Positions 1 through 5,895 are shown, counted from the stretch's first letter. The stretch: DNA of 8,060 nucleotides from Flavobacteriaceae bacterium (GCA_015489265.1 WFZY01000169.1:1-8060), one strand, 5' to 3'. The notes: generated by a model not told the origin, from the letters alone. Numbers and translations are program-made.

Positions 1-1166
1 CCATAATATTCATCAAAACCGGCTAGCTTAATAAAAGCATCAAAACCCATCGAGCCATTGGGCGCTCCATGAAAAAATGCTGTTTTGTAACCTTTTTGTT
101 TTAAAATTTTTCCTAATCCTAAAAGCTTGTCTGTGCCATAAGGCGACAAAACATAGGGTTGCACCAATGATGGTACCGAAGTCAATATCGATGGCATGGC
201 ATCAATAGATTTTCGTCCGTTGGCATAAGCATTGGTAAAGGTATGACTTTGCAACATCAAACTGTCGAGAAAAGGCGTATAGCCCTTGTAACCCTTAATA
301 TCGCGGTTGAGCAATCCGGTATATTCACGAGCAAAACTTTCGATAATGATAATGACGACATTTTTTTTCGTCATGGTTGTATCGGCTTTAAAGTCTTTAA
401 CCGGATTAAAAATCTTTGCCACTTCGTCGTCACTGAAATAATGTACCGGTTTAAAAGTTTGTTTTTTTAAGGTACGAATAATCGTAAACGGCGTATTTAA
501 GACAATCGCCATTTCTATGGGTTTTTGGATATAAGCACCGGCATTGTTCATATTAATAGGACGTGTATCACGTGTAAAACCGCCACGGATACTGACTATA
601 GAAAAATATAGTGTTATCAGCAAAATCACCAACCCGGACAAATAGGTTTTGAGCCGGTAAGGTTGCTTCGATACCGGATCGGAAAAGTACCGGTACCATT
701 TGTAAATCAAATAAATCAAAGCGGCAAATAACAAAAATCCCCACCAAAAATCTTTGAAAAATTGAATGGCTAACAGCCCCATATTTTTTTCGCCGGCAAA
801 CATAAAAACTTCTACGGTACTACGTTTCAAAACATAGTCAAAATAGAAAATATCACCTATTTCAAAAGCCAATCCCAAGGCATTGGTAATCATAAACAAC
901 CATAATAATATCCGCCGGTACCATTTACGCTCGGTAAATTTAACCGGTAACATATATAAAACAATGTATAGCAAATTGAGATATAAAATACCGGTCAAAT
1001 CAAAACGTAAACCGCCTTTTGCCATGGTCATATAGTGCGAAAAATCAACATCTTGAAAGTGATGCCGGTTGTATAAAAAGAAAACCAAGCGTAAAAATTG
1101 ATAAATCACAAACAAGATGCTCAAGCGTAGCAAGAGTGTTTTGAGGCGTTTTAAAAATGGTTTCAT
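1..1166 (-). CDS. LTA synthase/MdoB-family membrane phosphotransferase (sulfatase fold), N-terminal part
   Basis: The frame starts at the ATG complementary to 1164-1166 and stays open to the left edge, giving 388 full codons; the C-terminal part lies outside. About five hydrophobic segments (residues ~13-31, 57-74, 86-103, 141-157, 175-192) precede an extracytoplasmic catalytic domain, the LtaS layout. The domain opens with VVIIIIESFAREYTG, whose Glu276 fits the family's metal-binding Glu. ANGRKSIDAMPSI follows, with Ser320 at the place of the LtaS nucleophilic Thr, and then the family-like FFHGAPNGSMGFD (365-376). The remaining metal ligands would lie beyond the edge. Family members move phosphoglycerol or phosphoethanolamine from lipids to envelope glycans. 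Teichoic acid is not expected in a Gram-negative, so the acceptor here is unknown. No Shine-Dalgarno sequence is seen; a TAAATTTG box lies 19 nt before the start. Confidence 0.9.
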   Translation of the reverse strand, partial: MKPFLKRLKTLLLRLSILFVIYQFLRLVFFLYNRHHFQDVDFSHYMTMAKGGLRFDLTGILYLNLLYIVLYMLPVKFTERKWYRRILLWLFMITNALGLAFEIGDIFYFDYVLKRSTVEVFMFAGEKNMGLLAIQFFKDFWWGFLLFAALIYLIYKWYRYFSDPVSKQPYRLKTYLSGLVILLITLYFSIVSIRGGFTRDTRPINMNNAGAYIQKPIEMAIVLNTPFTIIRTLKKQTFKPVHYFSDDEVAKIFNPVKDFKADTTMTKKNVVIIIIESFAREYTGLLNRDIKGYKGYTPFLDSLMLQSHTFTNAYANGRKSIDAMPSILTSVPSLVQPYVLSPYGTDKLLGLGKILKQKGYKTAFFHGAPNGSMGFDAFIKLAGFDEYY

Positions 1167-1422
1167 TGTAATAAAATTCTTTGGCAAATTTAGTATTTAT
1201 TGTTGATATGGTTATATTGTTTAGTTGGTTATCTGATGAATAGATGATTTTTTGCGCTTCATCCTATGAGCTGCTTACCGGTGTATTTTTTTTTAGATAT
1301 TAATTCTGCATAAAATTTGATGAATTAAGGAAATATTATATGTCTAGTGCGAATAGATGATAACAAACAAGCTTTCCTTTTCTTAAAACTACATTACAAT
1401 TTGTTGTTTTTACTTGAAATAT
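1167..1422. other. 256-nt AT-rich intergenic region, no gene seen
   Basis: It separates the 3' end of the endonuclease-family gene from the start of the LTA synthase-family gene; both are on the minus strand. Besides the -7 box at 1185-1192 it holds a 10-bp direct repeat GAATAGATGA (1238-1247 and 1351-1360). It also holds a loose inverted repeat TTAATTC (1300-1306) / GAATTAA (1322-1328) with a 15-nt loop and no following T-tract on the minus strand. I found no credible small ORF, RNA gene or clear terminator. The spacing suggests that the two flanking genes are transcribed separately. Confidence 0.6.
1185..1192 (-). promoter_or_regulatory. Candidate Bacteroidota -7 box (TAAATTTG) of the LTA synthase-family gene
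   Basis: The minus strand reads TAAATTTG, a full match to the Bacteroidota TAnnTTTG -7 consensus, with its downstream edge 19 nt before the ATG at 1166. I could not find a convincing TTTG -33 element at the usual spacing, so the call rests on the box, its position and its recurrence before other starts in the window. It implies a very short leader. Confidence 0.4.
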
Positions 1423-2367
1423 TTAGTTTCTTTTTAGCAAAGCATAGACCGGAAAATGATCACTGTAACCGTTTTGATATTTTTTACCTTTATAAGTTCT
1501 AAAAGGTTGATTTTTGTGTTTACCGCGCCAAATTTTTAAAAATTGCGGCTTAAATATTTTAAAGTCATCATATCGAAGTCCGGTGCCGTTTATAAAATTC
1601 CGGCTAAATAAGATTTGATCAAACAAATGCCAATCGCCATGATGGTTTATACTGCCTTGATGATGTTTAAATAATTCAAATGCCGGATGCCATAAATTCC
1701 GGTTACTAACAAGCTCAGCAAGATGCGGGTCATCGGGGTCGGTGTTAAAATCGCCCATGATGACAAATTTGGCATCAGGTTGTTCGTAATATACATAATC
1801 TATTAATTCCGATAATTTTTCTGCGGCTTCATAACGTTTAAAGTCCGATTCAAAATCTCCTTCTCTCCTGCTGGGCCAATGGTTGATAAAAATATGCCAA
1901 ATTTCGTCAAAAACAGCAGCTTTGACATATAAAATATCCCGCGAGCGGTAAGCTTCGCCGGCATCATTATAAAGTATCAAAGGATATGCTTTGGACTCTA
2001 ATATCTGTACCCAATCTTTTTGATAAAGCAAAGCGACATCCATACCACGCCGGTCGCCGGAATCGTAATGTACATAGCCGTAATGAAAAGCTTTTAGATT
2101 TTTTTGCTTGACAATATTTTTTAAGACCCGCTTATTTTCAATTTCTGCCAAACCCAACAATACCGGTGGTAAATCCGTTTCTTCTAAACCAATATGTTGA
2201 ATAGTATAGGCAATCTTTTTCGACTTGCGTTGGAAACGTTTTTTAATCCAATGCATAATACCTTTCGGCGTAAAAGCATCATCTGCCGTGTTGGGGTCGT
2301 CATAAGTATCAAAAAAATTTTCAAGGTTATAAAAACCGATGCTTGTTTTTTGGGTTGCTTTTCGCAT
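1423..2367 (-). CDS. Endonuclease/exonuclease/phosphatase (EEP) superfamily protein
   Basis: The 314-residue protein shows the EEP (DNase I-like) motifs in order: FYNLENFFD (12-20, Asn14), GLAEIEN (72-78, metal-binding Glu75), DRRGMDVALLY (105-115), INHWPSRRE (161-169, catalytic His163), MGDFNTDPDD (204-213, Asp206 and Asn208), FDQILFS (249-255, Asp250) and GYSDHFPVYA (300-309, Asp303-His304). All catalytic positions are intact, so it should be an active Mg2+-dependent phosphodiesterase or nuclease. There is no signal peptide, which suggests a cytoplasmic enzyme. The substrate cannot be assigned: the superfamily spans AP endonucleases, DNases and lipid phosphatases, and the NLENFFD/PSRRE flavour is common in unassigned Bacteroidota proteins. 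The ATG at 2367 is preceded by a -7-like box and no Shine-Dalgarno. The gene is divergent from gmk. Confidence 0.9.
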   Translation of the reverse strand: MRKATQKTSIGFYNLENFFDTYDDPNTADDAFTPKGIMHWIKKRFQRKSKKIAYTIQHIGLEETDLPPVLLGLAEIENKRVLKNIVKQKNLKAFHYGYVHYDSGDRRGMDVALLYQKDWVQILESKAYPLILYNDAGEAYRSRDILYVKAAVFDEIWHIFINHWPSRREGDFESDFKRYEAAEKLSELIDYVYYEQPDAKFVIMGDFNTDPDDPHLAELVSNRNLWHPAFELFKHHQGSINHHGDWHLFDQILFSRNFINGTGLRYDDFKIFKPQFLKIWRGKHKNQPFRTYKGKKYQNGYSDHFPVYALLKRN

Positions 2368-2386
2368 AAAAGAAAAATTTCAAGAG

Positions 2387-2394
2387 CAAATTTA
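2387..2394 (-). promoter_or_regulatory. Candidate -7 box (TAAATTTG) of the EEP-family gene
   Basis: The minus strand reads TAAATTTG, ending 20 nt before the ATG at 2367. This is nearly the same placement as the identical box before the LTA synthase-family gene. The nearest upstream minus-strand TTTG (2428-2431) is 33 nt away, too far for a normal -33 element, so the -33 part is unproven. Confidence 0.4.
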
Positions 2395-2461
2395 GTGAAA
2401 AATTGTCCGACATCCTATGTTAGAAGTCAAATGAAGTGTGAGATAAAATAAAAAAATACGT

Positions 2462-2469
2462 TATCTTTG
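2462..2469 (+). promoter_or_regulatory. Candidate -7 box (TATCTTTG) of gmk
   Basis: TATCTTTG matches TAnnTTTG and ends 17 nt before the gmk ATG at 2487. It lies in the 119-nt divergent region shared with the EEP-family gene, whose candidate box is about 70 nt away on the other strand. No -33 TTTG is evident upstream. Confidence 0.4.
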
Positions 2470-2486
2470 AAAGCAAATTTTTTAAG

Positions 2487-3062
2487 ATGAAAAAAGGCAA
2501 ACTTATTATTTTTTCGGCGCCTTCGGGTAGTGGTAAAACAACATTGGTTCATTATTTATTACAACATCCCGAGTTAAATTTGGCTTTTTCGGTGTCGGCG
2601 GCTTCCAGAGGTAAACGTCCTAATGAAATAGACGGCAAAGATTATTATTTTATCTCTCCGGAAACTTTTAAACAAAAAATCAAAAATAAAGAATTTGTCG
2701 AGTGGGAAGAAGTCTATAAAAATAATTTTTACGGCACCCTGAAATCGGAAGTTGCCCGTTTATTAAACGACGGAAAAAATGTCATTTTCGATATAGATGT
2801 TAAAGGCGGTTTAAATATCAAGAAACAATATCCGGACAATAGCTTGGCTATATTTGTACAACCGCCGTCAGTATCAGAATTAAAAAAACGTTTGCAATCA
2901 AGACAAACCGAAACGCCCGAAAAAATTAAAATGCGTATAGCAAAAGCCGGTGAAGAAATGCAATATGCCAAAGATTTTGATGTTATTATTGTTAACGATG
3001 ATTTAGAAAAAGCAAAAAAAGACGCTTATAAAATCGTAAAATCATTTATTGAAAAGTCTTAA
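2487..3062 (+). CDS. gmk: Guanylate kinase
   Basis: Guanylate kinase phosphorylates GMP to GDP with ATP in the cytoplasm. The 191-residue protein starts MKKGKLIIFS and carries the P-loop APSGSGKTT (11-19, Lys17). The GMP-binding stretch at 35-55 keeps Ser37, Arg41, Arg44 and Tyr53, though the usual SATTR appears as SAASR. It is followed by FVEWEEVYKNNFYGT (70-84: Glu72, Tyr82, Thr84) and FDIDVKGG (101-108, Asp102). The lid and C-terminal region contain QSRQTETPEKIKMRI and a closing IVNDDLEKA. Length is slightly below the ~205 residues of enterobacterial enzymes and normal for the family. The gene is divergent from the EEP-family gene, and a lipoprotein gene begins 1 nt after its TAA, so the two are probably one transcript. 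Confidence 0.97.
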   Translation: MKKGKLIIFSAPSGSGKTTLVHYLLQHPELNLAFSVSAASRGKRPNEIDGKDYYFISPETFKQKIKNKEFVEWEEVYKNNFYGTLKSEVARLLNDGKNVIFDIDVKGGLNIKKQYPDNSLAIFVQPPSVSELKKRLQSRQTETPEKIKMRIAKAGEEMQYAKDFDVIIVNDDLEKAKKDAYKIVKSFIEKS

Positions 3063-3063
3063 A

Positions 3064-3486
3064 ATGAAAAAAATAATACTTTTATTGGTCGTATTTTCAT
3101 TGCTCAACAGTGCTTGCAAAAAAAACACCACTTATAATAATCCGTATTTGGAAGATGTAAGTTTTTCCATAGAAATCAATATGGATTTACCGGAATATGC
3201 GCCTTTAAAATTTGCCAATAATTCCGTTTTGGTACACAATGTCGGCATTAAAGGTGTGATTGTTTTCAATACGGGAAACAGTTATAATGCTTTTGAAGCC
3301 AGTGACCCGAATCATTATCCATCAGCTTGTTCAACCATGCAACCTAATCAATTTACTTGCAAATGCGATTGTGAAAACAATACTTACAGTTTATATACCG
3401 GACAATTGAGTTCGGGGAATGGACAGTACAGTTTAAAAGCATATCATGTCAGCCAAAGTGGCAATAAACTTCGGATTTCTAATTAA
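3064..3486 (+). CDS. Small lipoprotein with Rieske-like domain lacking the standard cluster ligands
   Basis: I prefer the ATG at 3064, 1 nt after the gmk stop, because it gives a compact signal peptide (MKKIILLLVVFSLLNSAC, lipidated Cys18). An in-frame ATG at 3049 would add five charged or polar residues and overlap gmk by 14 nt. The 140-residue protein resembles, from memory, a conserved flavobacterial family with a Rieske-like beta fold: GIKGVIVFNTG (61-71), then FEASDPNHYPSACSTM (77-92), then FTCKCDCENNTYSLYTG (97-113), and a final strand ending LRISN. The Rieske pattern CxH...CxxH is not intact. The first Cys is Asp81, His84 remains, and the second site has Cys99, Cys101 and Cys103 with no His. 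A normal [2Fe-2S] cluster is therefore unlikely; a metal or disulfide role is possible. The residues after Cys18 are KKNTT rather than acidic, so a periplasm-facing location is likelier than surface display. Confidence 0.8.
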   Translation: MKKIILLLVVFSLLNSACKKNTTYNNPYLEDVSFSIEINMDLPEYAPLKFANNSVLVHNVGIKGVIVFNTGNSYNAFEASDPNHYPSACSTMQPNQFTCKCDCENNTYSLYTGQLSSGNGQYSLKAYHVSQSGNKLRISN

Positions 3487-3550
3487 GCCGGGATTATAAA
3501 GAATTGGGAATTTTTTTCTCTTTTATGGTTTTTATTCATTTCAAATCTTC

Positions 3551-3573
3551 GATGTTTTAACATTATAAACATC
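3551..3573. terminator. Weak hairpin between convergent lipoprotein and ferredoxin genes
   Basis: GATGTTT (3551-3557) and AAACATC (3567-3573) form a 7-bp stem with a 9-nt loop in the 90-nt gap between two convergent transcription units. The position suits a shared terminator, but the stem is AT-rich and neither strand has a clean T-tract directly after it. This is the best hairpin in the gap rather than a firm terminator. Confidence 0.3.
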
Positions 3574-3576
3574 CAA

Positions 3577-3807
3577 CTACTTTATTTTAACCGAAATGAT
3601 TTTAGCGGGACACAAATCGGCAGCTTTTTGTACTTGTTCGTATATAGCGTTGTCCGGTTCTTTTAGGGTAAAAAATCCCTTGCGTTCGTAGGATTTGACC
3701 AAAATACTTTTACCGTCTTTTTGCGACATGCGAAACTGTTGTGGTGCCACTTCAACGCAATAGTTGCAACCGATGCATTTTTTTCGTTGTAAGGTTATGA
3801 TAACCAT
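3577..3807 (-). CDS. Small [4Fe-4S] ferredoxin
   Basis: I place the start at the ATG complementary to 3805-3807, 4 nt after the trpS stop, giving 76 residues (MVIITLQRKK...). A start at 3846 in the same frame would add 13 residues inside trpS with no family-like sequence. The protein has one cluster motif, CIGCNYC (Cys11, Cys14, Cys17), and a distal CP (Cys66 in ADLCPAKIISV). That is the four-Cys pattern of single-cluster ferredoxins, with conserved-looking MSQKDGKS and KGFFTL segments between. It should be a cytoplasmic electron carrier; the redox partner is not shown by the context. The tight spacing suggests co-transcription and translational coupling with trpS. Confidence 0.9.
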   Translation of the reverse strand: MVIITLQRKKCIGCNYCVEVAPQQFRMSQKDGKSILVKSYERKGFFTLKEPDNAIYEQVQKAADLCPAKIISVKIK

Positions 3808-3811
3808 ATCG

Positions 3812-4786
3812 TTATAAGGATTTGAATCCCAACTGTTTGCGTGCACGATTTAAGACTTCATTGGCAACAATCCGGGCTTTTTCGGCGCCTTGAGCCAAAG
3901 CTTGGTCTATCTCATCTTTATGGTTCATATAATAATTGTAACGCTGACGTGGGGCGGCAAATTTTTCTAAAATCAATTCATACAGTGCTTGTTTGGCGTG
4001 TCCGTAGCCAAAATTGCCGGCAAGATATTTTTGTCGAAGTGCTTCTGTCTGTTCGGGACTGGCAAGCAATTTGTATATGGCGAAAACATTATCGGTATCC
4101 GGATTCTTGGGCGCTTCCAAAGGTGTGCTGTCGGTAACAATTTTCATAATTTGTTTTCGCAACTGTTTCTCGGGTAAAAATATATTGATGATATTGTTAC
4201 GCGATTTACTCATTTTGTTGCCATCGGTTCCGGGTACATACATGGTTTGTTCTTGCAGGGCTATTTCGGGGATTACAAAAGTTTCACCCATTTGCCGGTT
4301 AAATCTTTGGGCGACATCGCGGGTCATTTCCAGATGTTGCTTTTGGTCTTTGCCTACCGGAACTACATCGGCATCGTATAAAAGAATATCAGCTGCCATC
4401 AACATTGGATAAGTAAATAATCCGGCATTGATATCGGATAACCGGTCGGCTTTGTCTTTAAACGAATGCGCCAGAGTCAAACGTTGGTAAGGGAAAAAAG
4501 TGCTCAAATACCAAGCCAGTTCCGTTACTTGCGGGACATCCGATTGGCGGTAAAACACGGATTTATCGATATCCAAACCGAAAGCCAACCAAGTGGCAGC
4601 CGTGCTGTAAGTGTTTTCACGAAGGGTTTCGGCGTCTTTAATTTGGGTCAAAGAGTGCATGTCGGCAATGAACAAAAACGATTCGTTTTCAGGTTTTCGG
4701 GCTTGTTCAATAGCCGGAATAATAGCGCCTAATATGTTACCGAGATGTGGCGTGCCGGTACTTTGGATACCTGTTAGTATTCTCAT
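3812..4786 (-). CDS. trpS: Tryptophanyl-tRNA synthetase
   Basis: This class I synthetase charges tRNA-Trp with tryptophan in the cytoplasm. The 324 residues match a normal bacterial TrpRS. The start MRILTGIQSTGTPHLGN contains the HIGH-equivalent PHLGN (13-17). FLFIADMHSLTQ (37-48), FFPYQRLTLAHSFKDK (97-112) and LFTYPMLMAADILLYDAD (123-140) form the active-site and tryptophan pocket region. VPVGKDQKQHLEMTRD (142-157) and GTDGNKMSKSRNN (186-198, with KMSKS at 191-195) handle ATP. The C-terminal FGYGHAKQALYELI and RYNYYM segments are typical. The ATG at 4786 has no Shine-Dalgarno; a TAAATTTG box lies 28 nt upstream. No tryptophan leader peptide or T-box-like structure is visible in the 133-nt upstream gap, which also holds the terminator of the peroxiredoxin gene. 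Confidence 0.98.
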   Translation of the reverse strand: MRILTGIQSTGTPHLGNILGAIIPAIEQARKPENESFLFIADMHSLTQIKDAETLRENTYSTAATWLAFGLDIDKSVFYRQSDVPQVTELAWYLSTFFPYQRLTLAHSFKDKADRLSDINAGLFTYPMLMAADILLYDADVVPVGKDQKQHLEMTRDVAQRFNRQMGETFVIPEIALQEQTMYVPGTDGNKMSKSRNNIINIFLPEKQLRKQIMKIVTDSTPLEAPKNPDTDNVFAIYKLLASPEQTEALRQKYLAGNFGYGHAKQALYELILEKFAAPRQRYNYYMNHKDEIDQALAQGAEKARIVANEVLNRARKQLGFKSL

Positions 4787-4813
4787 ATTTTAAATCGGAT
4801 TTTTTAGAAAGGA

Positions 4814-4821
4814 CAAATTTA
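4814..4821 (-). promoter_or_regulatory. Candidate -7 box (TAAATTTG) of trpS
   Basis: This is the third exact TAAATTTG in the window placed shortly before a start codon (28 nt before the ATG at 4786). It lies downstream of the peroxiredoxin terminator, so trpS and the ferredoxin gene would have their own promoter. A minus-strand TTTG at 4847-4850 is 25 nt further upstream, slightly too far for a standard -33 element. Confidence 0.4.
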
Positions 4822-4847
4822 AGCCAATTTTTTTAATAGTCGTAAAC

Positions 4848-4873
4848 AAAAAAGAGAGCCGTTTTGGCTCTCT
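4848..4873 (-). terminator. Rho-independent terminator of the peroxiredoxin gene
   Basis: On the minus strand AGAGAGCC, loop AAAAC, GGCTCTCT make a perfect 8-bp stem (4873-4866 with 4860-4853), followed at once by a T-run (4852-4848). It lies 47 nt after the peroxiredoxin stop and before the trpS promoter region. On the plus strand the stem is followed by CTTTT, but no plus-strand gene ends here. Confidence 0.92.
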
Positions 4874-4919
4874 CTTTTATGCTTGTTTGTGTATTTGTTT
4901 GTGTCCCGTTTAATATATT

Positions 4920-5570
4920 CTATAAATCTTTGTGACAGAACCACCAGTCAAAGCAACCATCCAAATCTTTACGTCTGTTTGCTTCTTGAACATCGGTTGC
5001 CGGCGGCACAATGACATGATCACCAATCAAATCATTATTAGGCCAATTTTCGGGTGTTGCTACGCCAAATCTGTCAGAAGTTTGCAGGGCTTTAACCGCT
5101 CTGATTATTTCATCGACATTACGACCGATTTCTTGCGGATAATAAATCATCAAACGCAAGTTGCCTTTCGGATCTACAACAAACACGGCACGAACCGTAT
5201 TGCTGCTCGATTTGCCCGGATGAATCATACCCAAAGCTTTGGATACACCTTCAGCACTATCGGCAATAACAGGAAAAGGAATTTCGACATTCAGATTGTC
5301 TTTAATCCACTCAACCCATTTGATGTGTGAAAAAACTTGATCAACGGACAAACCGATTAATTCAACGCCCATTTTTTTAAATTCATCAGCTTTTTTGGCA
5401 AAAGCTACAAATTCAGTGGTACAAACCGGTGTAAAATCAGCCGGATGACTAAACAATACAAACCATTTACCTTCATAATCATTAGGTAAGGTCATTTGAC
5501 CATGCGTCGTTTGTACTTTAACTTCGGGAAATTTTTCGCCTAATAAAGGCATTCTGGTTATGTTTTCCAT
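4920..5570 (-). CDS. Peroxiredoxin, Prx6-type with a C-terminal Cys pair
   Basis: Thiol peroxidase that reduces hydrogen peroxide and organic hydroperoxides, presumably in the cytoplasm since no signal peptide is seen. The 216 residues begin MENITRMPLLGEKFPEV. The active site is HPADFTPVCTTEF (42-54) with Pro43, Thr47 and peroxidatic Cys50; Arg127 in TVRAVFVVDP completes the catalytic set. LIGLSVDQVFSHIKW (71-85) and YYPQEIGRNVDEI (143-155) are typical of the Prx6 subfamily. It ends DGCFDWWFCHKDL with Cys206 and Cys212. A comparable Cys50/Cys207/Cys213 arrangement is known in the archaeal Aeropyrum pernix enzyme, where the C-terminal pair takes part in resolution, so this is probably not a strict 1-Cys enzyme. 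It is monocistronic with a strong terminator. A 14-bp palindrome at the candidate promoter suggests control by a repressor or activator. Confidence 0.95.
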   Translation of the reverse strand: MENITRMPLLGEKFPEVKVQTTHGQMTLPNDYEGKWFVLFSHPADFTPVCTTEFVAFAKKADEFKKMGVELIGLSVDQVFSHIKWVEWIKDNLNVEIPFPVIADSAEGVSKALGMIHPGKSSSNTVRAVFVVDPKGNLRLMIYYPQEIGRNVDEIIRAVKALQTSDRFGVATPENWPNNDLIGDHVIVPPATDVQEANRRKDLDGCFDWWFCHKDL

Positions 5571-5602
5571 AATATATTATTTTTTTGAATTTTTATCCGG
5601 TA

Positions 5603-5610
5603 CAAAATTA
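5603..5610 (-). promoter_or_regulatory. Candidate -7 box (TAATTTTG) of the peroxiredoxin gene
   Basis: The minus strand reads TAATTTTG, a TAnnTTTG match ending 33 nt before the ATG at 5570. Its upstream end shares three bases with the 14-bp palindrome, so a protein bound there would contact or cover the -7 region. No -33 TTTG is visible further upstream. Confidence 0.4.
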
Positions 5611-5621
5611 CAACGTTGTAA
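5608..5621. promoter_or_regulatory. Perfect 14-bp palindrome, candidate operator of the peroxiredoxin gene
   Basis: TTACAACGTTGTAA is its own reverse complement over all 14 bases, and the symmetry stops exactly there. It overlaps the upstream end of the candidate -7 box and lies 38 nt before the peroxiredoxin start. That is where a dimeric regulator of an oxidative-stress gene would bind. It only loosely resembles the PerR box (TTATAATnATTATAA), so the regulator is not identified. Confidence 0.4.
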
Positions 5622-5704
5622 ACCTGAAGAAAAGTATTTTTCTTTGAAATTTTTTATGATGGTATAATTAAAGCTTATGATATCACATCAGTAAATATAT
5701 AAAT

Positions 5705-5737
5705 CTTATTAAAATTATACATTACAATTTTGATAAG
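5705..5737. repeat. 12-bp AT-rich inverted repeat (stem-loop)
   Basis: CTTATTAAAATT (5705-5716) pairs with AATTTTGATAAG (5726-5737) through 12 consecutive pairs including one G-T, around a 9-nt loop. It sits in the middle of the long divergent region, with no gene ending nearby and no T-run directly after it. That makes a terminator role unlikely. It could be a binding site, a leader structure or chance in AT-rich DNA. Confidence 0.35.
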
Positions 5738-5895
5738 TCATCCTCATTTATTCTATTTTCACTTAAATTCAGTTGAATTTCACAATAATTTGTTTTATGT
5801 ACAAGAGTGATATTTTTTTGCTTTAAAATGTTGGGAATAAACCGAAAAGCCAACTATAAAATTCCGGAGTAGGATAACCTTAAAAAAATACTATT

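Larger units (their letters stand above)
5571..5895. other. 325-nt divergent intergenic region, no gene seen
   Basis: This very AT-rich stretch lies between the divergent peroxiredoxin and small lipoprotein genes. It contains the candidate peroxiredoxin -7 box, the 14-bp palindrome at 5608-5621 and the stem-loop at 5705-5737. On the plus strand I found no clean TAnnTTTG box before 5896: the closest strings, TATTTTTTTG at 5811-5820 and TAATTTG near 5786, have wrong spacing. No protein of convincing composition or tRNA fold is visible. The length is unusual beside the 100-130 nt gaps of the other divergent pairs. Confidence 0.6.

Noticed and set aside
243..470. 75-codon plus-strand open frame
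   Set aside because: It lies opposite the LTA synthase-family gene, whose minus-strand reading shows clear family motifs across this interval; the plus-strand peptide has no recognisable features.
1300..1328. Inverted repeat TTAATTC / GAATTAA as a terminator of the EEP-family gene
   Set aside because: It has a 15-nt loop, an AT-only stem apart from one pair, and A rather than T following it on the minus strand.
2194..2451. Plus-strand open frame overlapping the start of the EEP-family gene
   Set aside because: Most of it is antisense to the conserved N-terminus of the endonuclease-family protein, and the rest is divergent promoter DNA.
3049..3063. Upstream ATG as the start of the Rieske-like lipoprotein
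   Set aside because: It would place MKSLK before a second, ideal MKK signal-peptide start and overlap gmk; the ATG at 3064 is the better start.
3808..3846. Upstream start for the ferredoxin inside trpS
   Set aside because: The 13 extra residues are just the trpS 3' end read in another frame, and the ATG at 3807 directly precedes the conserved VIITLQRKKCIGC.
3841..4793. Several plus-strand open frames antisense to trpS
   Set aside because: The minus-strand TrpRS is complete with all motifs; the antisense peptides are low-complexity shadows.
4881..4906. Repeated GTTTGTGT units after the peroxiredoxin stop
   Set aside because: Only two imperfect copies of a low-complexity T/G string; no sign of a repeat array.
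4932..5330. 132-codon plus-strand open frame
   Set aside because: It is antisense to the peroxiredoxin gene, which is complete and highly conserved in character.
5868..5876. GGAGTAGGA as a Shine-Dalgarno for the lipoprotein at 5896
   Set aside because: It lies about 20 nt or more before the ATG, too far for a ribosome binding site, and the other genes here have none.
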